NCBI RefSeq assembly: GCF_029227915.1
Contig: NC_079881.1
Location: 10,699,501 to 10,763,500, forward strand
DNA from: Hydractinia symbiolongicarpus
Lineage: Eukaryota; Cnidaria; Hydrozoa; Anthoathecata; Hydractiniidae
Direction: 5' to 3'
Length of the DNA: 64,000 nt
In this document: piece after piece, positions 53,301 through 63,917 of the stretch
Layout: every line of letters starts with the position of its first letter
How positions within the stretch are numbered: the stretch's first letter is position 1
Notes under the pieces: generated by a model
Seen by the model: the letters and a program-made list of their open reading frames with translations, nothing else
Database searches by the model: none
Told to the model about the DNA's origin: nothing
Position numbers and translations under genes: made by a program

Positions 53301-54903
53301 GTTATCGTATTCTGTTTGTCTATGAGTCAAAATGGTATTAAAAATAATGGGTTATGTAGGATGCAGGAATAGAAGAAGAAAGGGGACTCGCTATAATCCT
53401 ATACAGTCATTAAATTCTTTTATTAACCTATTAAACTCATCTCCGAGATAATGGGAGTAAAAGAATTATTACTCAGCTCTTTATAACCCTAAGAAAATTT
53501 TATACTGGACTTAAATTATCCTGTCATAATTGTGTACATCAGTTTTACTTCTCTTATTTATATCTTACTCACCACAAAGTAGCTTTAATACTATAATAAT
53601 GCTCACAAATACTCGAAATAACGACAAACCCCTTAACCTTCAAAAATATCATTTTTATGCTTTTTACATGTCCTCGTTCACTTTCCCAATACCGAAATTG
53701 TGAAACTGTTAACGTTTTATAAATGAAAGCATTTTGGTTTATAATTCAAAAATTTAAAAAAGAGGTAGCTTGCTGATAAAACCGAATTTAGCAAAAGAAA
53801 CCTCAACCGTAAAATTATCTAGAGCTGTTAAAAGCTATCATGATCCATAATCTGCGATAAAAATAACAAAACTGATATCGGAACCCTTAAAGAACCTTAT
53901 TTAATGTTTTAATTTTATATTTTAGGTTATAATAGAAAGTAAAGTTTAAATTAGTCGGCGCTTTATAGTATAATCTATTGCGGCAATGTAACCAATGCCC
54001 ATTCAATGTCTGCGTATTCAGGAGTCAGTCCAAATTATGTTTCAAAAATCTCAAACATAATTGCCAAAAAGTTGAAAACTTTTCAATCAAACCCACGTAA
54101 AGGAGGAGCATAGAACCATATGCGGTTTCTTTATGAGCAATTACGAGCGCGGAAATGTAATTTTTTTATGCTGGAATATGTTTTTCAATTATTAATTAAC
54201 TTTGAAATTGCGGTATGGTCATTCAAGTTTGCATTCTTGACGTCATAAGATTTTAGTAGATTTGCGTTGTCATGAGAAATTGCTCCTGATATAATTTTCT
54301 GTGTTTGTGCTTTAAAAATGTGTGCGTAAATATTTTCTGGCATTTTCATCTCATCTCTTTATAGTTTTGGGGCTTTCTTGATCCTAAATACCATACACAA
54401 AAAAAAGCCAATAGTTTTAACACTGATTCTAAGACACTGGATATTTTAGAAAGATACTAGACAAAAAGTTAGGAGTTCTCATCTGTAAAATTACTTCATA
54501 AATTCTTGACCCTGCCTGAAGTACTTCGCTTAGTGGAATGCAGCAGGCAGAAACTATCAACTTGCTAACGGACGTGAAAAAAATTAAATCCAACACCAAG
54601 GGGTATTTTAATTTTGCCATGAATTATCATTATATAATGTCCTACAAAGCTTTCAAAGTAAATCAAAAGATAAAGTTTGTGTGTTTATAAATTTCGAAAT
54701 AGTTTTTTTTCAGTTAAAAAAAGAACACGGTAACTTTATTAAAAAGGTATTACCGACTAGTTTTGCGTACATAGCATATTTCCAAATAATTCTGGTGACA
54801 CAGAGACAAGGGGAATGAATTTATATTTTAATCGTCTTGAGAAGGTAATTTTAAACGATCCCACGAAAGTTGTGAAAAATGATATGAGGTTTAAAATTTT
54901 AAA
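50334..54903. other. AT-rich non-coding block
   Basis: No gene is supported; frames are 60-odd codons. It contains a Helitron-like remnant near 53169-53200 and a TGACGTCA at 54238-54245. Confidence 0.55.
53169..53200 (-). mobile_element. Helitron-like junction remnant
   Basis: On the plus strand, an ATATAGACTAGTCGCTAGCCCGT-like stretch reads, on the minus strand, as a family 3' end (GGGCTAGCGACTAG, its CTAG at 53178-53181) joined directly to a TCTATATT 5' start. This is again the head-to-tail arrangement seen in the triplets. Both partners decay within a few dozen bases, so limits are approximate. Confidence 0.45.
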
Positions 54904-54994
54904 CCTGTATTATAATACCTGTATACGTCTGTCTATCACACAAAATGGTTACCGCAGTAATGAGAAACACGAAATGCGGTAAATACAGGACTAG
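54904..54994 (+). mobile_element. Helitron-like copy lacking the 3' hairpin
   Basis: The left part, TGTATTATAATACC followed by TGTATACGTCTGTCTATCAC and CAAAATGGT, matches the family. It then passes a GAAATGCGGTAAA block and ends AGGACTAG at 54994 with the hairpin missing, as if deleted between two GGAC / CGAC segments. The copy is 91 bases long. Confidence 0.6.
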
Positions 54995-55375
54995 TATAAA
55001 TAATAAACAACAACAACCCCATATTTATTTTAAGCTTGTTTTGTTACTCTAGCAAGCGAAAGAAATAGAACAAAACATTGCAGATAAATCATATGTACAT
55101 CTGTAATTTCGCTGTTGCAATCCGTGTCTTTATATTTGACATAGATGAGCCTACAATAATTATCGTCTCTAATATTTTCCCTATAACAACTGAAAATTAA
55201 ATTATGACAGAATCAGCTTTTTAAGTTTAGGGTAAATGGAAAAAAAAATTTTTTCTTGGACGTAAGGCATTGCACATACACATATCATAAAGTATACGCA
55301 ATTAATTAGGTTTTTGACAGGTCCACGTTAATATGGAACTTTCTCGAAATTCGCGGTAATTTTTGGAGTAATCAA
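54995..55375. other. AT-rich non-coding spacer
   Basis: Nothing is recognisable between the Helitron-like copy and the TTAA-type element. Confidence 0.5.
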
Positions 55376-55857
55376 GGATACTGCAATGGTTCAGACGCAT
55401 AATCACGGCATTCATTATTTCTCAAAACTGCTTTTTTTACAAAATTACTTATCGGATATATAAGCAAAATAACTTGTCTATAAGATAATATAAATATGCA
55501 ATTCAATTTTTTTTCCAGGTAGCCATAAATCTAAATTTTTGTTTTTCACTGAAACGTCCAAAACACCCCTCCTTTTTATTCTTTATTGCGTATCATAGCA
55601 ACAATGATTTGTCACATTTTTTCAAAAAAGCGCGTCGCTTGTTTTTTATCAGAAAGTTCGTCAAAAAATTATTTTTTGCTTCCTCAAATTTGCATCAAGC
55701 ATTTTACAAGGACTTTTGCAAAGTTTTGTTAGGATTTTTCCATTGTGGAGAGTAGTTCCGCACGTTTTAGTAAAAAACAATAATATGGATTTATGGTACC
55801 TGAAAAAAAACAATTTTGTGGAAAAACTTAATATATGTCTGAACCATGACAGTATCC
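55376..55857. mobile_element. 482-bp TTAA-type MITE
   Basis: The terminal inverted repeats are about 21 bases: GGATACTG then CATGGTTCAGAC-like at the left, and GTCTGAACCATG then CAGTATCC at the right, with one mismatch in the middle. The right flank is TTAA (55858-55861) and the left flank is TCAA (55372-55375), one change from TTAA. The interior is AT-rich with no transposase. Its TIR shares GGATAC and the TTAA flank with the 1057-base element at 14899-15955 but differs beyond that, so the two may be related families. Confidence 0.7.
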
Positions 55858-56280
55858 TTAAAGATTTCAGTCTAATTTGATATAAAAAAGATAATTCTCC
55901 AATAGATAAAGTATGACGTAAATTACAATTTTAAAAGAATTATAAAGGGGTTGTTACCGGTTACCTTTCTAAAAGTATTTAAGTAATTTCCGTAATCGAT
56001 TCATTGACCTAATGATGTTCTTCGTTGCTTGCAAAATTTCTTTACATTTGAGAACCATTGAATTTTTTTTGTAGAAGTGTATTTGTGGCCAGTTCTGATA
56101 ATAAGGCTTGATCTTTAGGCTAGAATACATTCTCATAAATCAATTGAAGTAAAATCCCTTTTAGTGGTACATGTTGTTTAAGCAAAAAATTTTGTTTAAA
56201 CAAAGTAAAACATTAAGATGCAACCAAACACAACAATTTGACGGCGTTCTTTAGCAAGAAACACCGCGATAATTTTCTTA
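55858..56280. other. AT-rich non-coding spacer
   Basis: No gene or repeat end is visible between the TTAA-type element and the Helitron-like array. Confidence 0.5.
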
Positions 56281-56405
56281 TCTATATTATAAATAGACCT
56301 ATTTTGTCTGTCTGTCTGCGATAGGCGAGTCCCGTGGCGAAAACACGAAATGCGATATACAAAGGACGGGCGACCCCGTGGATTTTTCAACGGGTTAACG
56401 GCTAG
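56281..56405 (+). mobile_element. Helitron-like copy 1 of a head-to-tail triplet
   Basis: It starts TCTATATTATAAATAG at 56281 after an A, passes a GTCTGTCTGTCTGCG run and a GAAATGCGATATACAAAGGACGGG segment, and ends with a CCCGTGGATTTTTCAACGGG hairpin (one mispair) then TTAACGGCTAG at 56405. A 5' TC, a GC-rich 3' hairpin about 10 bases before CTAG and A/T insertion are Helitron hallmarks. There is no Rep or helicase coding, so it is non-autonomous. Confidence 0.75.
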
Positions 56406-56586
56406 CCTCTTTAATAATAGCCGTGTTTTGTCTGTGTGTCTGCGAGATCCGCGACCCGTAACGAAATCATGAAATTTTTATAATGCGCACCAATACCAAA
56501 TGCGATATATTTTTGTCCACTTTGTTGCGACAGGTGAATTTAAAGGACGGGCGAACCCGTGGATTTTTCCACGGGCTAACCACTAG
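56406..56586 (+). mobile_element. Helitron-like copy 2 of a head-to-tail triplet
   Basis: It begins directly after the CTAG of copy 1 with CCTCTTTAATAATAGCCGTG (first base changed from T) and ends with a perfect CCCGTGGA / TCCACGGG hairpin followed by CTAACCACTAG at 56586. At 181 bases it is longer than its neighbours because of extra central sequence at about 56466-56540. Confidence 0.75.
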
Positions 56587-56744
56587 TCTATATTATAATA
56601 CCCGTATACGTCTGTCCGTCCGTCCGTCCGTCCGTCTGTCTGTCACGCAAAATGGTAGCTTAGCTGCGCATGTAGCGAGACGCACGCAATGCGGTATAAA
56701 AAGGACGGGCGAACCCGTGGATTTTTCCACGGGCTAACGACTAG
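56587..56744 (+). mobile_element. Helitron-like copy 3 of a head-to-tail triplet
   Basis: It begins TCTATATTATAATACCCG at 56587 with no spacer after copy 2, carries a (GTCC)n/(GTCT)n microsatellite at about 56612-56645, the segment CAAAATGGTAGCTTAGCTGCG and an AATGCGGTATAAAAAGGACGGGC-like block. It ends in a perfect CCCGTGGA / TCCACGGG hairpin plus CTAACGACTAG at 56744, followed by T. This is the best-preserved full copy. Confidence 0.8.
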
Positions 56745-59491
56745 TAAAACAAAATATTGAAGTCATTACATTTGACTGTTGGTGTTCATTTTTGCAGTAT
56801 TAACCTTTGACCTTTAAACCCATTTAAACTTCCAGATATTCAAAATGATTTAAGACAGACGAGCATTTCATGCTTTGTAACCTGCCTTTTTATTGTTTAA
56901 ATTCTCAGCAAAATTAGATTGCGTAATTACATAAATCTCATTCGGGCTTTTGGTCCAAAATTAGTCTAATTATAGAATGATATTTAAATGACAGAAATTT
57001 GTGAAGGCGTCCCACTTTTCTTGATCGCAAAAGTTCTTACGAATATTTACCTTTACTGTCTGCTCTCTTTAATGATGTGTGGTTAAGTGGCGAAATTATA
57101 GACCTCGAAGATATAGGATAAAACGACTTTTCGAAATTAATGCAATTTTGTTTTCAGGTGGTGTATTTTTTAATCCAAAATAAACAGAAGCCACTTAAAC
57201 ATTGTTATATCTAACTTGTAAGTTCTTTTTTCTAGCCTAGCACAAGAAAAGAGTCGGAGTACAAGAAAATTTCAACTAAGTTTCAATCTTTTTTGACAAC
57301 TTATTAAACTCTTGACAAATTCTTGGTTGTACGGAAAAATTACAAATGTCGTCGCTATACCTCGCCAAATATTTTTTGCACATGTTTTATTCTGGCTATT
57401 GCTCATCATCTTTGGAGAGTCTCTATTTTGAATTTAATTGCAGTGTAGGAACTTGGTGGAAGGTTAAATTATTATTTTTAATCTTTGCGGTATGCTAACT
57501 ACCCTAGCTTGAATTTTTCTGTCTACATTAAAAGGATATTAAGTCATCAAAAGTGACAAATGGTGAAAAAATTGCAAAATTTATAATGCGCAATAACTAA
57601 TCAGATGGCAGTTGATGTTCACAAAAAATATTTTAGAAATGAAATCACTGTCATTGACATTAATCTAATGGAAACAATTAGGAATTGAAAATAGCGTATG
57701 AAAAAGAGATTTCTTTTGTTGAAGGTCAAATAAGATATTAATATAATCGATTCACTTCACTGATTAAAAAAAACCTATGTTCGGATCACGGTCATATTGT
57801 ATATAGCCACGTGTAACGTTGATTTTTGTTCCTACTTGAGTGAAGCAATTAGTTTTCATATTACATAATTTACTCCGATGCTTACATGAGAGTAAAAGAA
57901 AAGAAAGAAATACAAAGCAATGTTTTCTTGCAGTTGTATAGTTTTACCTGAGCCTAACTTTACTCCGGGGAAAGTGGTAAATTCAATGCACTAATGACCA
58001 AAACATTCCCCAGCAATTTCCCCCCCGGACAACCTAAACTTTTTTCCTCGACATTCAAAATTATATTATGTTAGCAAACCAACAGCACCATGGCTAAGGT
58101 TTTGCATGACTTGATAATCCAGATTAGAGGAGAAGAAAAAGTGTCCGGGCTGATTCTGAGAGAACACCAACTTCCGACGTTTATTTTCCTTGAGCATATT
58201 CTTTATGTGCGTTTTTCGGGACAATGACAAAGGGAGCATTAGTAGAAATTATTTTTTTAATCTGTTTTGGTAAATCGAAGAACGACAAAGTTATTCATGT
58301 AACACAACAACCCATGCAAATCAGACTCCGTACGCGAAAAATAGTAAAGATAGTAAGAAGGGGTAGGCTACAAAAACGATGTGCCAAGATATCACGCAGT
58401 TCTTGATCCAAATCATGATAAATTAATCAAAATTTGATGGTTGCCGCGAACCGTGGATTTTAAAGTCTAAAATTTGAAATTGATCATATGAAAATCACAC
58501 GATTCGTTTCTTGTCCATATTTGTTTCAAATTTTTAACTTTATGCAAAGTAAAAATCTGGAATGGTGTTCCAGAGATTGGGTTGGCTTGGTTCATAATAT
58601 TGCATAATCAGTGAAATTTTTACGTTTATAACCAATAATAAATTTCCAAAAAAATAGTAAAGGTTTCTAGACAAGCTCAATCATTTCCCCTTTAATACAG
58701 GAGTTTAGCTTAAAGAATTTAAAAATATCCTTTTGCATGCAATCTTGTAGCTCCATTTTGTAAAATGTCTCGTTGACTGAAATATATATGTGGCCTTTAT
58801 CCCCTTATGTCTTATTTCTTAGCCTTCACAAAGATTTATGATCATCCTAGAATCTAACTAATTTTCCTGAATATGACTAAAAATAACACTCGGATAAATT
58901 GATTACACATATTTAAAATCCTTACATTTTCTTCATTCTCCAGGATATATCAATTACGGTACATCTGCATAATTATTTAGCTGTCTGGCGCCTGATCATC
59001 TAGGAACCATTCGCATGTGCTAATTATGAAAACAAAGGTTACTTAACGGCAAGCCTTCAGCAATAACAAAACGGATTCCACAAAGCCAGCCAAAGGTTTG
59101 CCATCCTACCATTATAATGATCATGCAGTCTCGAAAGTCAGCCTAATAAAAACTTAACCGAATGAAAATAATTTCTCGTATGTTATAATTAATCTTTCGT
59201 TCAGCAGGAGATGAAGACGTTCTCTTTATCCAGACAACATTATGGAGGCGTTGCAGCATTCCAAAAATCCACATGGTCATATTTTATTCAGCAGTATCAA
59301 ATTTGTCATCACGCCAAAAACATTGCAACCATATTTTGTCTCGAATAGAAAATATATGGTTGCAACGGATGAAATTTAATTGTGATGGTTTTTTTAATAC
59401 TGATCGTAAATTTCATTTTATTAAAGTTTTGGAAGCACAATCATTAATTTTTTTTGACATCATCTTGTATTACTCTCAACAATTGTATACA
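56745..59491. other. AT-rich non-coding block
   Basis: No supported gene, RNA or repeat is visible. Frames of 60-88 codons here are of chance length. Confidence 0.55.
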
Positions 59492-59600
59492 CTAGTCGTT
59501 AGCCCGTGGAAAATCCACGGGTTCGCCCGTCGCAGCTAAGCTACCATTTTGCGTGACAGACAGGCAGACAGACAGACGTATACGGGCATTATAATATAGA
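59492..59600 (-). mobile_element. Helitron-like solo copy, inverted
   Basis: On the minus strand this reads TCTATATTATAATGCCCGTATACGTC-like, then GTCTGTCTGCCTGTC and CAAAATGGTAGCTTAGCTGCG, and closes in a CCCGTGGA / TCCACGGG hairpin with GCTAACGACTAG. Bordering bases are A before the TC and T after the CTAG, the expected insertion site. At 109 bases it is shorter than copy 3 of the array at 56587 but nearly identical to it in shared parts, so it is fairly recent. Confidence 0.8.
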
Positions 59601-62355
59601 TAGATATATTTATCAGAAGTATTGTGATTTCCATGAATTTTTTTGTTCGTTATATTTTTAATTTTAGGACCAGATTATATAACATTCAATCATTTTTATT
59701 TATTTTTTTTTAATGCAAATTGGAACTATTTGGGAGGGGGCAGTAATTAGTTTACTTTCTTATGTAACTTTAAAAGATATACAAAAAAAGATTATGGAAG
59801 CGAAAAAAAGAAGGAAATATAACATAATGCGATTCGAGGTCACTTAGAAAAAGAGTATGACTAAGTTCCTATTCTGCTTTCACCATTTTCTGCATCGCTT
59901 CTGAAGAAAAAAAATATGGAAAAAAAAGTGAAATATCTGTTTGGCATATGTCTGCTTTGGTGTTTTGTCAAAATATTAATTAAGGAACAGCGGGACCACA
60001 GTCTGATTAAATAAATAAAAGTGTGGCATCCTAAAACCCTAAGAATATTGCGCAGAATTAGCCTCGGTTACCTTGATTTTTAAGCTCCTAACCACATTTA
60101 CAAAAGTAAAGAAATTTGAATTGCCAAAATTTACTTGCCAATGTTCAAAGCAGGCTAGGACTTAGATCAAAATTTTTAAAATGTGCTTATTATTGCTGGT
60201 GACAGCATGGTCATTTTTCTCAAATTTCAGGGCGTTTATAGCAGTGGTAGTGATTATTTCGTAATGCTGACGTGTAAGAAACTAGTGTATTTTGAACGCT
60301 GGGTAGTTAATCTGCTTTTGCAAAAGAAGCCTCGAGTTGACGCTTTGTGTCAACTTTGTGTTTGGATGTTTTAATTGAGAGGTTTCTGTTGAATCTGCTC
60401 TTTAAATATAATCGAGGCTTGACAATTTAGTTAAAAATCGAATCTCTAGGATTTATTGTTTACTAGTAGCTGGAATACAAAATTCACGCATTTCTTCTTT
60501 CTTCTGATTACTAACGTTCGGTCTATAACGAGAAAAAGCCAATGCTTCATCAAGTACATTCGTGTACTAATTATATTCTAAGCTCAACTGGGATATTTAT
60601 TTAATTAAAAACATGAAATTACTCTACAACCACATTGCAGCTAATGAAAAACAAAAGAATTAGGGAACGAATGCATGCTAGAATTTAATCCTGAGTCAAT
60701 TTTAGTCCTCGCTGAAAGTTCGCTGATATTAATTTTGTTCAAACTCAATGTATAAAACATCACGGACTCATCAAGGGAAATACGATAGCTAAATCGGAAA
60801 TTCCATATCATGATGATGACGTCAAACGGTTAATAAATTAGAAAGCGATTAACCACTTTGATTTAACATAAAACGTGCCGGAAATTAGTGAAAGTAAATG
60901 GTAATGTTGCCATGGAGATATGGTTGTGAATGTTTTATTGGTAATTATTGTAGGTCGTTTGTTTCTAAAGACTATAACTAAATGATAAACTTTCTCAAAA
61001 TAGCTTACTTTGTGTTATTTGTCTCTGTAAACTTGTTTCACGCAAAAAAGAGGTGGGATAATTTTTATACCTTGTAACCCACAAAAATGTATTAAAATCT
61101 CTAAAATAGCGCATAACATCGTGTTAACATGTAATATGCGAAAAACGTCTTAGCCAATGCATTGTCTAGTCATATATGCGCATGATTAAGCAAAGAAGGA
61201 AGGCGTTTATTTTTAAATTATGTTAAGAGAAGCACACCACGTCATGTTACATAACGCACAGGAAAAAATATTGTTTTTAAATTTGTAGCAATATACACGA
61301 GGTAAAACTGCGATAGAATGGTTTTAAATTGCGAAACCGCTCATCACAAAATCATTAGAGTACCACAAAGGTGATTCCAAAAATGTTTTTGAGGGTTAAG
61401 GTTCAAGTCACGAAGCAATTTTCACGACAAATTTTAATTAAGCATATTTGATGATAAAAAATTGATGTTACAAAAACGTACGAAGCAAAATTTGCTCGTA
61501 TAAACTCAGTAATGCCTTTTAAGAAAGTGAAATTATCCAATGTGTTTTGAACTATGAAAAAACAACAAAAATGCAAAGAAGAACAAACAAACAAAGATAA
61601 TAACTTAGGGCAGCAATATTAAAATCAACAACAATAAAAACAAACAAAAACAACGACAAAAACAATGAAAATGACGACGACAATAATAATGACGGTAATA
61701 ATAACAAACCAGGCATCCTCAACAAGATCGATTACGACGGTGATAACAAAACAAAAAGACTTTCGTCTCGACCGCTTGTGCAACAGAAGGCTACCTTTCA
61801 TTCCCACACAGTAATATTTTCTGGAATGAAAGACAACATCGTCCCGCCTTGACCTCTGGTCGATTTCCCTACAAGAAATAATAACTCTCACCAAGCACAG
61901 TTTATTTTTTACCTGAAGAGATTAAGAGTTTACCTCGCCATCCTTATTCTAAAAAAAATTGCGGCAGACGTTGTTGTTTACACGTCCTAAGGAAAATAAG
62001 CATTTCCAAAACTCAGTGCGAGAAATGCAGGATGTAAGTTAAACCCATACGAAAGGCTCAGAAACGTAGGGGTATATAGGTAGGCTAGCCTACGTATGAT
62101 ACAAGAGTTTTCTTAGGTAAGTCAAAATTTTCGAAGGGTTATTATTATTGAGGCGCTGAAATTACGAGAACGTGAAAGGCGTTGTTTTGTATTAAATGGC
62201 GCTGGTGCCTATGCCACAGCTTCAAGAGCGATCCTTTACGGCAGTCTTTTTCGTGTGAATATTGTTTAAGGTCAACATTAGGTTTGTCCTCAATGATCGT
62301 TGAGAAGAAGGTCCCTAACAAAAACACAGGTACGAAGTTAAGTTGAAGCTTCTAA
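59601..62355. other. AT-rich non-coding block
   Basis: Contents: a TGACGTCA at 60817-60824, a CAA/GAC-rich simple-sequence stretch at 61625-61712 and a 14-base palindrome GTAGGCTAGCCTAC at 62080-62093. No gene is supported; the Harbinger element begins after this block. Confidence 0.55.
61625..61712 (+). repeat. CAA/GAC-rich simple sequence
   Basis: This is an imperfect trinucleotide tract of CAA, AAA, GAC and AAT units. It keeps a minus-strand frame open (61625-61894), which gives a valine-, isoleucine- and phenylalanine-rich tail and is not a credible protein. Confidence 0.6.
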
Positions 62356-62386
62356 GGGGCTGTTTACACGTACCCGACATGAAACT

Positions 62387-62482
62387 CATGCCGGCATGAA
62401 ATTTCATGCCGGCATGAAAATTTTTTGGTTCACACAGAGCGTTCCTGCCGGCATGAAATGAGTTTCATTTCATGCCGGCATG
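62387..62482. repeat. Subterminal CATGCCGGCATG palindromes
   Basis: Four near-identical 12-base palindromes start at 62387, 62405, 62444 and 62471; some extend to TTTCATGCCGGCATGAAA (18 bases). They sit just inside the transposon's left end and precede the transposase start, so they are likely binding sites for the transposase or its DNA-binding partner and may also regulate transcription. The third copy begins CCTG instead of CATG. Confidence 0.8.
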
Positions 62483-62547
62483 AAATGAAAACCATTCTCA
62501 AATACATGCTGAATTATGAACTTTCATCCCACAGATTCATTTTAAAC

Positions 62548-62744
62548 ATGGCTTCCAACAAGAGACAGCTTGCGCTTTTTTCAGCCTTGAATGCAGTTCT
62601 CGTGAGTTCTTCAACGTTGTTACAACTACTAAGTATTTTGGTATTGAAATTTTTACAAGAACAGAGGAGGCTCAACAATTTGAGATATCAAGCAGTTATG
62701 GAGAGAAATACAGCATTGTCGAGGTACAGACGTGCAAGGTTGAG
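62548..62744 (+). CDS. Harbinger transposase, coding exon 1
   Basis: From ATG at 62548 (AACATGG context) this exon gives 65 codons plus two bases, then a GAG-GTAAAT donor. It encodes a leucine-rich hydrophobic helix region followed by an arginine-rich stretch ending SRYRRARLR, the usual start of HARBI1-type transposases before their WxxP motif. The frame also stays open upstream through the palindromes, but the ATG chosen is the only one with good context before the conserved part. Without splicing the frame stops at TAA 62746; splicing joins it exactly to the long downstream frame. Confidence 0.8.
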
Positions 62745-62818
62745 GTAAATATTTATATTGTTTTGCTGTGGATTTTTATTATTCTTTTTCGTTTCCTGCA
62801 CAACTACTCATTTTTTAG
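62745..62818 (+). other. Transposase intron
   Basis: This 74-base intron has a GTAAAT donor, a T-rich tract and a TTTTTTAG acceptor ending at 62818. Removal joins RRARL-R to YVRSKRKCWIKP in frame (phase 2). Confidence 0.8.
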
Positions 62819-63917
62819 ATATGTTAGAAGCAAGAGAAAATGCTGGATTAAACCTGGAAGAACTGATAAATGGTGGGATAACTTGCACATTGTTGGTAAC
62901 ATGTGTGACGATACTTGGTTACAAAACTTCAGAATGACAAAACAACAATTTATGAAACTTGTCGAATTAATTAGACCTTACGCAAAGGAAAGGTCTTCAC
63001 AAGTCCGCAAAGACGTAATTCCGCTAGAAAAACGACTAGCTATTACGCTTTATTACTTGAAGGACCAAGGTTCTCTTTTGATGATTGGCAATACATTTGG
63101 CATAGCAAAAAGTACGACAAGTGTTGTTGTACATGAAATATGTGGCATATTAGCGAAAGATATCGCTTCTTTGTTGATAAAATTCCCAGTGGAAAAGGCT
63201 GATGTGGAAAAGATTTCCAGTAACTTCCTAAAACGATTTGGATTCCCTCAGGTGATTGGTTGTGTTGATGGCACACACATCCCAATAAAACAACCCTCAG
63301 AAAACTCTCATGATTACTTTTCCTACAAGATGTATTACTCGATCAATTGTCAAGCAATATGCGATGCGAATGGACAATTCACGAATGTCGAAATTAAATG
63401 GCCAGGCAGTGTTCATGATGCTAGAGTTTTTGCTAACTGCACGGTTCAGGAAAAGTATCTTAATGGAGAGTTTAAATTATTTTACAAGGAGATTGTAGAG
63501 GATGGTGAATCCGTGCCACAGTTGCTTTTGGGAGATCCTGCATACCCTCTTTTACCACATGTGATGAAGGAGTTCGATCATTGCATATCGAATGAACAAG
63601 TCATATTCAATCAAATGTTACGCTCCGCCCGTAACCAAATAGAATGCGCATTTGGAAGGCTTAAAGCTAGGTGGAGAATTTTAAATCACGCTATGGATCT
63701 GCAAGTGAAACATGTTCCAAATGCTATACTAGCTTGTTTTGCATTACACAACTTTTGCGAAATCGAAAAGTCGTTTGTAGACCCGAAGGTCGTAGAGGAA
63801 TTGGCATTGAAAGACCGCAGCCTTGTAAACACAGTTGATAAACTTAACTCTTACACAACAACTTCAGGAACCAGGGTTAGGGATACTTTAGCAAACTATT
63901 TCAAAGAGTTTTTGTAA
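62819..63917 (+). CDS. Harbinger (HARBI1-like, DDE_Tnp_4) transposase, exon 2
   Basis: With exon 1 this gives a 431-residue transposase that would cut and paste its own element in the nucleus. Visible parts: CWIKPGRTDKWWDN after the basic N-terminus; a helix-turn-helix-like segment at about residues 138-177 (TLYYLKDQGSLLMIGNTFG, then KSTTSVVVHEICGIL); and the catalytic triad in its usual contexts, D216 in IGCVDGTHIPI, D305 in LLLGDPAYPLLP and E341 in RNQIECAFGRLKARW. No stop or frameshift interrupts it, so the copy looks recently active, or kept under selection. It is somewhat longer than vertebrate HARBI1 (about 350 residues). Domestication cannot be excluded, but the adjoining transposon end argues for a mobile copy. 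Confidence 0.93.

Noticed and set aside
56483-56737. 84-codon plus-strand frame containing RLSVRPSVRLSV
   Set aside because: It translates two Helitron-like units and their GTCC microsatellite.
61401-61415. GGTTCAAGTCACG resembling a tRNA B box
   Set aside because: No acceptor stem, A box or cloverleaf can be drawn around it.
61625-61894. 89-codon minus-strand frame with a valine/isoleucine-rich tail
   Set aside because: The hydrophobic tail is the translation of a CAA/GAC-type repeat.
63043-63498. Other-frame open readings inside the transposase exon (63043-63285 minus, 63310-63498 plus)
   Set aside because: They overlap the well-supported DDE transposase frame and have no family features.
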